Source: Adineta vaga
Lineage: Eukaryota > Rotifera
DNA: 64,000 nucleotides
Assembly (NCBI GenBank): GCA_021613535.1
Contig: CP075494.1
Coordinates: 15,252,001 to 15,316,000 of the forward strand
Direction: 5' to 3'
Shown here piece by piece: positions 1-14,082 of the stretch. A program made the translations under genes and the position numbers. Position 1 is the first letter of the stretch. The number at the start of each line of letters is the position of its first letter. The notes under the pieces were generated by a model that saw nothing but the letters and a program-made list of their open reading frames with translations, did not search any database and was not told the DNA's origin.

Positions 1-320
1 TCATAATGCTGAAAGAAGAACAAAATTTTTTTCAATTTATAAAATTCAAAAAGACAAAATCTTCTCACCTGAACAAGTGAATGAAGATTAGAAAAGAAAC
101 TTTCATCATCAATTGTATAACTTCGACTAATCAAATCAAATTTAATACGATAATGTTGAATTCGATTATCATCTTTAATTGATAATGTTAAATCTCCTGG
201 AAAATGTTCACTTTCACGGACAAGAAATGTTCCTATTGATTCATTTAGAAGTAACTGTTCAGCACGTTGACGAGTGATTTTACCGAAATTCCAATCAGAT
301 GTTTTACTAGGTTTAATCAT
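1..320 (-). CDS. CSK: CSK-like non-receptor tyrosine kinase, SH2 end (partial, runs off the left edge)
   Basis: The minus strand from ATG 320 encodes an SH2 domain: DWNFGKITRQRAEQLLL, then the phosphotyrosine-pocket motif GTFLVRES, then PGDLTLSI and QHYRIKFD. The PGD-TL and HYRI blocks are those of C-terminal Src kinase, which phosphorylates the inhibitory tail tyrosine of Src kinases at the membrane. The visible exon is 69-320. A 60-base GT-AG intron follows (9-68), and the next exon begins with the His-Tyr-Glu expected after the Leu-Val-Gln that ends this one. The kinase domain lies outside the window. No SH3 exon is visible in the 430 bases before the divergent TLE gene, although vertebrate CSK has SH3 before SH2. 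ATG 320 may be the true start, or an upstream exon may have been missed. The family call rests on SH2 alone. Confidence 0.75.
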   Translation of the reverse strand, partial: MIKPSKTSDWNFGKITRQRAEQLLLNESIGTFLVRESEHFPGDLTLSIKDDNRIQHYRIKFDLISRSYTIDDESFFSNLHSLVQVRRFCLFEFYKLKKILFFFQHY

Positions 321-751
321 TCGATTTATTTTCTTCTTGTTATTTGAAAAGAAGAAAAAGGTGTAGTAATGGTTATAAGTTATTTTTTATTATCTCGATC
401 GACTTTCTATTGGTCAATTTGATAGACCAATGAAATTCATTGAACTAAAGTTAGCTATGCATTATCGACTGTTTAGAATTCTTTTTTTTCCTCCTCTGTC
501 AGACATCGATCAATCAATAAATATGGCCACTGTCAGCTGCTATTCGTTCGCCGATACGGACGGACGCATTGTATATTGATTGATGAATGAATGACTCTTT
601 TGTTTTCTTATCTTTTCTCTTCTAGATCCATTCGATTTGTTTGTTTTTTTGTATATTATTATAGAACAAATTAATTATGATCTAAAAAGTAAATATTTCT
701 TTTCTCTTTATTTGAATATTCAGATTTTTGTTTTGTTTTGTTCAATAGACA
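321..751. promoter_or_regulatory. Divergent intergenic region between the CSK-like gene and TLE
   Basis: These 431 bases separate two head-to-head genes and must hold both promoters. There is a relatively GC-rich patch around 530-570. I see no convincing TATA box and no SH3-coding exon on the minus strand. Confidence 0.5.
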
Positions 752-3720
<2,969 letters not shown>

Positions 3721-5029
3721 ATTCTTTTCTGCTGAAGGTGTATGTCTCATCAAACTTTCTTTTTCTAAATGTTGTGTGTTCTGTTTTTGTCAAGAAAGAA
3801 AGCAAATCTCTTTTCTTCTCTCCATCTTTCTGTATATATCTATCTATTTCTTTTCTTTTCAACCTGCGACTAGATTGGTAGTAGAAATCGATCTGAATTC
3901 TGTTTATTTCTATTTTACAAATAGACACACATTTCATTCTTTTTCTTTTGTCTGTCTTTTCTTTTTCTTAATCTGTACTTGTTGTGTGTTCGCGCTGATC
4001 TGTGTGTGTGCGTATGTGTTCAATGTCTACTACTACAAACATTCGTCGTCTTCTTATTTACATACGTGTTTGTCAATGAATATCATATGGAGGATGATGA
4101 TCATTTAAAAAAAATCTCTTTGAAATGATGGATCTTTAAAAGAAGTATCAAAAAAACTTCAAATGTTCATAACAAATGTTTTTTTCTCATTGTATTCTCC
4201 TTTTGTCTTTTATTTAAATAGAAAAGCTGTAATATCTATGGCCAAAGATAAATCTAAATAAACATATATATATATATATATATTTCATTGGTATTAATGA
4301 TCGATTTGTCCGACTAGACATCCTTCATCCTTTCAAGTATATTTTTAATGACAAAAAAATGTTTATTTTGACATAATCAGTAATTAAAAGAATGTATAAC
4401 AAATGGTAGACAGGCTTCTTTTATTACAATTCCATATATTATTTTCTTTTCTGTGACGAAGAAGAAAAATATATGCTCGATATCTCAAGTTATAATTCTT
4501 CTGATTTTTTCTATCGATAGTTGATTAACAAATGTTATTCACTTGTATGTGAAATTATATATTTACGAGAGAAATATTGAAGAGGAAAGAAAGATTACAC
4601 ATACTCATCAATATAAATACAAGGTTAGTCTTCAGTACGTTTTTCATGCACTAGTAATCGTCTCATATAGCAATGGTTCATCGACTATAAACATACATAC
4701 ATATATGTATGAAGAATATAAGATAAAAGAGACGAAGAGAAGAGAAAAAAAAACTTATGAGCAAATAGGTAATGTCATGACGAAAGACGTATTGTTAACC
4801 TTGATCAAGTATATATGCTTAATCATACGGTAAAGTAGCAAACGAAAGGCAGAAGCATATCAAACAAGACAGGAGAAGAAAAGGGAAGCGAAAAACGCAA
4901 AGTCATTGTGCGTTGTCGACAACGCTCGATTGACAAGTCTAATAAAATGTAAGTTCAATTCCAAAGAGAAAAGCACATACACACAAATTCATCACAATTT
5001 ATTTTAGGACTTTCGTCTAGCCGGCATGC
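3721..5029 (+). other. TLE 3' region and intergenic DNA
   Basis: A likely polyadenylation signal (AATAAA) lies near 4256, followed at once by a TA microsatellite at about 4265-4283. The rest is low-complexity AT-rich DNA. The open frames at 3704-4108 and 4543-4833 have poor composition and no recognisable domain. Confidence 0.5.
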
Positions 5030-5623
5030 ATGATCTCCAACATGCACTGCCGGTCGTCTTGTCCTACTAATAATATTCCTCAATGTTCTTCTTTTCTCTT
5101 CGTTCATACTAACAACATCAAACATAATAATTACTCTTCTTCATCATATCATAATCAAATACCAAATACACGACGTCATCATCATCGCCGACGACGATTA
5201 GAAGATCCGATTATCAGTTACGCATCGAATTACTATGCAACTTATTCTCATCAAATTTTACATTCGCCACCGCCATCACCAATACCACCACCAAAATCAT
5301 CTTCTCTTCTAACAACTCGTCGATTTAATCCAAAATCAACTCATAAAGACGGTTATTGTGATTTATACAATCTACTTGAACATTCTCCATCCGTTAAACC
5401 GAAAAAGAAAATTCTATTGAACGATGGACATCTTCATTGTTGTCATCCTTCAATAGATTCTAAAGAGACGGATATTAAAATGAAGAAATCTAACAAACGA
5501 ACTAATCGATCAACAAAACCCAATTGTCAACGACATTTATCAAGTAAAGGATTTTTTCGACGTATCGCCAACAATTATTTTTGTACTTTAAAAACTGATA
5601 CCGATGGAGAGATTTCGAGTTAG
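5030..5623 (+). CDS. Orphan basic protein, 197 residues
   Basis: A single open frame begins at ATG 5030. An in-frame TAG lies four codons upstream, so this is the first possible start. The product is rich in His, Arg, Lys, Ser and Asn, with an HHHRRRR cluster and a proline segment (SPPPSPIPPPKSS) around residues 80-92. There is no signal peptide and no membrane span. A T-rich AG just upstream (about 5008) could be the acceptor of a 5' UTR intron. AATAAA follows at about 5752, just before the convergent gene ends. I recognise no family. A short disordered nuclear or scaffold protein would fit, but the reading frame could also be spurious. Confidence 0.45.
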   Translation: MISNMHCRSSCPTNNIPQCSSFLFVHTNNIKHNNYSSSSYHNQIPNTRRHHHRRRRLEDPIISYASNYYATYSHQILHSPPPSPIPPPKSSSLLTTRRFNPKSTHKDGYCDLYNLLEHSPSVKPKKKILLNDGHLHCCHPSIDSKETDIKMKKSNKRTNRSTKPNCQRHLSSKGFFRRIANNYFCTLKTDTDGEISS

Positions 5624-5840
5624 AAAAAGAAAACAAAACGACGATATGCAATGAAAAAGTGTTGATATTTGATTAAGAAAAAAAGAAAAACCGAGATTAA
5701 TTTTAACAATCGAACGTTTTATATTGACATTAAGATGATGATTACCAGAGAAATAAACATTAATAAAACAAGAGAAATAGAAAAGATTTTAAGCTTGATT
5801 AAATATGTAGGTGGTGTTGTTTTTTGTATATTGATTTGAT

Positions 5841-6251
5841 TTAAACAATATCATCAACTGTACGAGATCGTGCACAACAGCAGTATAAAATCAAACCTTT
5901 GAAAGACAATGAAAGATTTAAGAAAAAAAAAGACGAATGAATTGCATAAAAACATACCACCAATTGGAAAGAATATAATGATTAAAATCCAGATAAGTTT
6001 TGAACAAACTCCACGACCACTTGATTTAAGTAATTCAAAAATTGCAATTAAATCAAGAATCAATATAATCTAGATATATATTAGAAGAGAAATCTTTGAT
6101 ATTCTCGAATAAATAACACGTCCGTTTTACTTACTAAACCAAGAACTCCACCTACACTTGATCCAATAATAATTCGATTATCTTGCACATGTGCACCTAC
6201 GACTGATTGAATAAATAAAAAGATGATTGTAGCTACTAAAGATGAATTCAT
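5841..6251 (-). CDS. Small PLDc_N-type membrane protein, 94 residues
   Basis: Three exons (6135-6251, 5958-6069, 5896 down to 5841) join in frame to 95 codons including the stop. Residues 1-20 form a signal-like hydrophobic segment ending VVGA. The core is LDLIAIFELLKSSGRG, then KLIWILIIIFFPIGG, and ends LILYCCCARSR. This matches the short two-helix PLDc_N fold (pattern LDxxAI..LL.S....KL.WIL.I.FFPI.G), found alone in many small membrane proteins of unknown role. The family name does not imply phospholipase activity. A Cys triplet beside the second helix could be palmitoylated. The gene is divergent from the P450 at 6540. Confidence 0.8.
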
Positions 6252-6539
6252 TTTCTAATTATCTAAAAAGACAACATAGATTACTATCTGTTCGTCTAGG
6301 AATCGAAAGAAAAATGAATATATTGCATGGATGATGTAAAGAATATCGAAATGTGTGCCACAGATGTTAGAATAAAAATAAAAATAAGAAATGAAAGGAA
6401 CGAAGAACGACGACGTGGTTATATCACATTTTACTCTTTCACATCCTTTCGTTTAATATATACATTAATCTCAAAACATTAGTCACATTTACTACTTTAG
6501 AACAGTACATCTCGATTTTATCGTTCAGGAATTCGAATA

Positions 6540-8558
6540 ATGGAATGTTTATCAATTATTTTTCTTACTTCGTTTTTTCTACTGATTTTAAAATATATAT
6601 TACCTTTTCTAATACAATATATTCAACTTCGACAAGATTATCGAGATATTTCATTTCTTCCATTGTCATCATTTCCATTGGTAGGAAATTTACATCAGAT
6701 TGATTCACGAGGATATGTTTTTTTTCAATTACTTTGTCAAATGTCAAAAGAGTGTCAGATAAAACGAAAAGGAATCTTTTGTCTTTGGTATGCAATATGG
6801 CCTATAACTTTCGTTTGTGCAGCAAAAGGATTAGAAGTAAACAAAGAACAAAAAATTTCGATTATCTGTTTTTTGTAATTTATAAGCATATCAATTGATT
6901 TAGACATTTATTAGTAATAGTAAACAACTTGTTAAATCATTTGATTATAAACTTTTTGAACCTTGGCTGAAAACTGGTTTATTAACAAGGTATAATCTGT
7001 TAGAAATGAATATAAAATTGAATTGTTCATTCTTTTTTTTCCTATAGTAACAATGATAAATGGCGTACTCGTCGTCGTCTTATTACTCCTTCATTTCATG
7101 ATACTGAATTATTACGAAGTTTTATACACATATTCAATGAGCAAGCAATTATTCTAACACATCGTCTCGAACAATTGGCTCAACAATCAAATAAAACATA
7201 TGATCTTTATCCATACATATCTGCATGTACATTAGATATTATTGCTGGTCTGATTGTACTCTGTATTCGTACAAATAACTGATATTTTATTTTAGAAACG
7301 GCAACTGGTACTCATCTAAAAGCACAATTTGGCGATGAAAATAATACCGTTGTTCAAGCAACAACACGGTAAAATGAAGATAGAATCTACTCAAATATGA
7401 AAGTGTGTCTCCGTAGAATCGGTGAAATTATCAATTGTCGTATGCGATTTCCATGGTTATGGCCTGCATTTATCTTTAATCAACTACCCATTGGACGTGA
7501 ACATAACAGACTATTGAAAATCCTACATGATTGTTCTCGACAAGTCCGTCGTTCTTTAAACTAATAGTTTGATTATTCATTGTTATATGCACAGGTTATT
7601 GAAGAACGTCTTGTTGCATTTAATGCAGATGAAATGAATTGCAAACGTCGTTTGGTATTTCTCGATAGTCTTCTTATTCAAATGCACGCGCAGAAACTTT
7701 CATTGGACGATATTCAAGAAGAAGTCGATACATTTATGTTTGAAGGTCATGATACAACGGCAGCAGCTCTTAATTTCTTTTGCTATCTCATGGGATGTTA
7801 TCCAGATATTCAAGGCAAAGTACAAGCTGAATTAGATGCAATCTTTGCAGGTAATGAATTCGTTTTTTTCCCGCTCAATGTATGATTCTTATTGATTTAT
7901 AGATGATCGAGAGAGACCATGCACTTTGGAAGATATTGAACAAATGACCTATCTTGATTGTGTGATTAAAGTAAAGACCACTAATATTAGTGAAAAGAAG
8001 AAAGGATTATTGTTTTAATTTGAAAAGGAATCTATGCGTATTCTTCCACCAGTGCCGAGTATTGCTCGAGAAGCACAAATAGATTTTACATATCGTAAGT
8101 GTGAAAGAACATTTTTTTCCTATGAAAAGAAATCAATCAAATTGATGTACATCTTTCATTGTAGGTGATCAAATCGTACGTAAAGGTACTACTGTATTTA
8201 TTTTCATATATGGTATACATCTGATCAAGATGTCTTTCCCAATCCAGATAAATTTGATCCAGAACGATTTGCTGATAAGTCATTAATCAAAAATGAACAT
8301 TCGCCTTATGCTTATATTCCATTTTCAGCTGGTTCACGAAATTGTATTGGTAAGATAGGGATGATTTTCTTTAAAAATAATTATCATTGCTTCAAATCAG
8401 GTCAACGTTTTGCTGGATTGGAAGAAAGAGTAGTGTTATCAACATTATTTCGTCGATTTTCATTTCGTTCTACACAAAATATAGCTCAATTACATTTATC
8501 TATAGATGCTATTCTGCGACCTCAGGTTCCTATTCAAATGTTTATCGAACGACGTTAA
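6540..8558 (+). CDS. Cytochrome P450, CYP4-like, with one apparent frameshift
   Basis: A haem-thiolate monooxygenase of the CYP4 type; this clan usually omega-hydroxylates fatty acids at the endoplasmic reticulum. Ten exons: 6540-6836, 6904-6989, 7048-7247, 7296-7368, 7417-7543, 7595-7850, 7903-7970, 8028-8094, 8165-8349 and 8401-8558. Visible features are the N-terminal membrane anchor (residues about 5-30), [13 protein letters not shown] in the C helix, the oxygen-binding I-helix motif FEGHDTTAA, the ExxR motif ESMR, and the haem loop [10 protein letters not shown] with its ligand Cys. The exons sum to 1517 bases, one short of a multiple of three. The frame breaks at 8220/8221 between YGIH and the conserved [14 protein letters not shown] block. 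Adding one base gives 505 residues, a normal CYP4 length. It is either an assembly error or a recent pseudogene. Confidence 0.9.
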
Positions 8559-9050
8559 TAATCGAAATAAATAATCTTTTTTTCTTATTTCATTTTAACA
8601 TCGATTATTTCATAGGCGAAAGAATTAGTTACGTAAATGATATTTCAAACATTCTATGGTATGATAGAAAAAGTTTGAAAATTATGAATGTAAGTGAGTA
8701 TGAAATAGATCTTTACTTTATCCACTATCCATGTCAACGCTTGTGGTTTTTGTCATCTGTATCATTTCTAATTTCGACATTTTTCCTTCCTCCATTTACT
8801 TCCCATCTATTCATGTTGACAACTGATAAATAATTACTCATAAAGTTTCTTCACATAGTAGAAATGCATGTAAAGCATTATTTATGCAAGGAAATGACTC
8901 ACTCTAAAATATTCTCAACATGAAGTAATGTATTTACTCACCTTTTAGTTTTCGAAAATGATTGATTGTCGGAAAAATTCGAGTCTGTCAAACTATTTAA
9001 GCGGACAACTTGCACGTTGATCTCTTACAGAATCTTTCTATATCGATATC
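8559..9050. other. Spacer between the P450 and methylglyoxal synthase
   Basis: This spacer holds the P450 3' end and the promoter of the next gene. TATTTAAG at 8994-9001 lies about 50 bases before ATG 9051 and could serve as a TATA element. The open frames here have no recognisable domain. Confidence 0.4.
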
Positions 9051-9644
9051 ATGGCCGAATGTATTGACATGCCGAACTCTAAACGGATTGCGATAGTGGC
9101 ACATGATAACAAAAAGGAAGAATTAATCGACTGTCTCAAACAACATCGTACAGTTCTTACTCAACATAAACTATTTGGAACAGGCACTACTGGTTCTTTA
9201 GTAGAAAAAGAACTTGGTTTACCAGTGACAAAATTTCAAAGCGGTCCATTAGGAGGCGATCAACAAATAGGATCAATGATTGTTTCGCATGACATAGACA
9301 TGTTATTCTTTCTGATCGATCCATTGGACGCTCATCCACATACTGCCGACGTTCATGCTTTATTGAGAATATCAAACGTGTGGAATATTGTCAGCGCTAC
9401 AACAACTTCTACTATCGATTTCATCCTTCGCTCGTCCGAGCTGAATGAACCACATAGACGACGTGTTTCTCATTTGATTCGCCCAAAAGCAACTGCTATA
9501 AAAAATGCGAAAAAGTCTCAAATGTCTGCTCCGGGACAACACAAGCCTAATAGTGATGCTCAAAAGGCAGCAATCAAATTACCGCATTTGCCATCAAAGC
9601 GAAAAGAATCAGTTCTTCAACAGACTATTTTTAAAAAATGTTAA
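9051..9644 (+). CDS. mgsA: Methylglyoxal synthase, bacterial type
   Basis: Converts dihydroxyacetone phosphate to methylglyoxal and phosphate, a bypass of lower glycolysis; probably cytosolic. The 197-residue frame aligns without gaps to the bacterial MgsA core. It has AHD (His18, Asp19), the phosphate loop GTGTTG (43-48), SGPLGGDQQIG (64-74) with catalytic Asp70, and DPLDAHPHTADVHALLR (90-106) with His97 and Asp100. These equal E. coli His19, Asp71, His98 and Asp101. A basic tail from about residue 150 exceeds the usual bacterial length. The gene has no intron, unlike its neighbours, but sits between spliced animal genes. AATAAA lies at 9667, 23 bases after the stop. MgsA is essentially a bacterial enzyme, so transfer from bacteria is inferred. 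All active-site residues I could place are present. Confidence 0.93.
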   Translation: MAECIDMPNSKRIAIVAHDNKKEELIDCLKQHRTVLTQHKLFGTGTTGSLVEKELGLPVTKFQSGPLGGDQQIGSMIVSHDIDMLFFLIDPLDAHPHTADVHALLRISNVWNIVSATTTSTIDFILRSSELNEPHRRRVSHLIRPKATAIKNAKKSQMSAPGQHKPNSDAQKAAIKLPHLPSKRKESVLQQTIFKKC

Positions 9645-11117
9645 TTCAGTGGATTGTTTTCTCTTCAATAAAAATTCCTTCTTTCTAACACCAGCGTCAC
9701 TAAGTATTGTACTTTCAAAGGAAAAATAAAATTAATCATTTGTCTGCTAAATATAAAACCAAAAAATATTAAATGAGAAATATGATTATTTATTGTTTGA
9801 AAAGAGTTCATACAATTTAAAAATTAGTCGACATTAGTATCCAGAGGTATTGATGATCCCTCTTACGATTAGCATATTATTGTGGAGTCTTCGTTAAATT
9901 CTTGTATGTTTACAGATGAATTGTAGATTTTGCAGGTAATGTTTGGTATAAGAGTACATTTCTGAGTTACGTTTACTAGTTGCTTGTTTTCTCGGATTGA
10001 TGACTTTAGCGTACATGTGTAAATCATCTAACTGTTATATCTTATAACTTAGGAGGACCCGTGTGAATAAGAAGATCTACGCAACGCCGATGCCGGCATG
10101 TACACGATCAATCCATTGTATAATTAAACTCACTAATCTAATGAAACTGGATCGAGTTAATGCTAAAATGTTGATTAATGTCAACAATGAAAAATGATGT
10201 ATTGTGTGAAGAACTGATCTACAGCTTTAGTTGAATTTAATAGCTGTAACGTATGTATACTGTAATCTGCATTGAATTTATCATTCATTTAAGTATCAGA
10301 CGGTTTCGAAGATATTTATGAATTCACTCTTTGAGCCGAGCCGTATATTTGATGAGGGATTTGAAAAATTTCTATATCGACGATTAAGAATTCCTTGTAC
10401 CTTTAGATTTTGTTAAATTACATGATTCCTTATTACATGAGTATATCTTCGCATATGGCCGCTTACAACTATTTCTACTTGTTTTAGACGCATCCAATAA
10501 AGTCTTCAATGATTAAAAAAAGAAATAGTGCATATTAGTTACAAACTTGTTACGTACTTTATAAAACTGGTTTAGGTCGAATAATAAATCTTTGATCAGT
10601 GTTTCGACTTTAACCATTTTTAGAGTTTCATTAATCTCTATATCTTATCATAACTAGTGTTATTATTTGACGAGTATGAATTGTGAATAATATTGTGAAT
10701 GTAAACATTTGCGTGAAAGATACCCATGTCGAACAGTACGGTCCGTACACTGGCTGTTATAACGGGTGTAATAATACGGTCCGTTTTGAATCCATACATA
10801 GCCGAAAAGTAACCGTTTTGACGTAAAATACAATTGGTTTTCGAGACAGTACAACTGCGCTCGTGATTACAGGGCGAAACGGCCTATTTACTGCCGTAAA
10901 GGTACTGTTTTGTCACAGTTTACGTTCCGAAAATGCACTGTATACAGCTCCGTTTTGATCAACCTGGGTAGTATTCTTGCAGTAAAAAAGATATCTAAGA
11001 AAATGAATATTTTTTCTACAACAGAAACATGTTGTATGGACTTTACATTAATGCTGCATATTTTATTTACAATTCGACTAGTTGTTAGAAAATAAAAAAA
11101 ACACATAAAGTATTGTT
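9645..11117. other. Long intergenic region with a GC-richer palindromic patch
   Basis: No convincing gene. The mgsA poly(A) signal is at 9667. At 10735-10950 composition shifts and GTACGG-T-CCGTAC forms an inverted repeat; ACGGTCCGT recurs about 40 bases on. This patch shares the words AAACGGC and TTTACTGCC with 43170-43300, so it may be a dispersed repeat. See findings. Confidence 0.5.
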
Positions 11118-13135
<2,018 letters not shown>

Positions 13136-13336
13136 GTAAAAATATAATTTTATCTAAACAAAAGAAACAGTTATTTTGCTAGGGAACCATTTTGGAAGTT
13201 CAATTTTACTAAAACTACGGAAGATAAAATGAATGAGAAAAAAATGGAAGAATACAAGAAAAGAGCACGCTTTGTAGTCGCAAATATGTATATAATACAA
13301 AGAAAATGAGAAGGCACGAGATTTATTTTGTACAAT

Positions 13337-13403
13337 TTAACTGGAGAGTTGTACTTTTGCTGTTTGTAATTCATGTTTAACAGAATCGATCAATGTACGA
13401 AAC
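13337..13403 (-). other. Possible terminal exon of a coiled-coil gene
   Basis: After a T-rich AG acceptor, one phase reads FRTLIDSVKHELQTAKVQLSS and stops, typical of a coiled-coil C-terminus. It needs a preceding exon ending with two leftover bases. The last visible exon of the coiled-coil gene at 14083 ends in another phase, so I could not link them. It may belong to that gene through an unseen exon. Confidence 0.3.
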
Positions 13404-14082
13404 CTAAAATAGAGAGAAAATGATTATAAACAATAAAACAAAAAGATAAATAAATCATCAATCACAATTTGTTATACGCGATATTGTGCAATCGAATATA
13501 GAGATGTGTAATATCAATATAGTTACATCAATACTGACAATGATATCATTGCTAGTCAGTAAATTGAAACTGCACATCTCTAATTAGATTCAATTTTTGT
13601 ATTCTCTCGTGAAATAGTTTTGAATCGAAGTGAACTTGTTAAAAATGGATTGTTTCGATTGAGATACAATTACATCACTGTGAAAATATAGTTTATCATT
13701 GATCGACTTCTCAATTAGTTGAATCGATTAAGTTAGATAGATTCGGTAAGTTATTATTGTGTGCATTTAATTATGTTCGAGCTATTCAATTAAATAAAGA
13801 AATTCTTTATTCGATAGCTGACAATAGAATATTAGTCATAACCTATGTGTCGATATATTATCGGATGATTCTGTTTCATACCATATGAAACTCAAATACG
13901 CTACTCCTTCTTTCGTTTTCAATTGACGTCAATAATTGAGAAAATACCATCAATTTTCGTATTGAATGTAGATAATAAGTCTAGAAAAATAAAGATTATC
14001 TTACTGTCTATATCGATCATCAATATGTTCTCTTTCATCCTAAAAGAAATGACGAAAAAAGTGATATATTCAGAAGGAATAT
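13404..14082. other. Gene-poor stretch containing a small inverted-repeat element
   Basis: Apart from the element at 13499-13582, I see no coding or regulatory signal. The open frame at 13923-14192 has no recognisable content. Confidence 0.4.
13499..13582. mobile_element. Candidate 84-bp MITE-like palindromic element
   Basis: The ends are TAGAGATGTG and CACATCTCTA, a perfect 10-base terminal inverted repeat. Inside, ACTGAC and GTCAGT pair around an AATGATATCATT centre, so the unit is almost wholly palindromic. A YARNG-type terminus is compatible with hAT-derived elements. No clean 8-bp target duplication is visible at these borders, so the class is uncertain. Confidence 0.5.
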
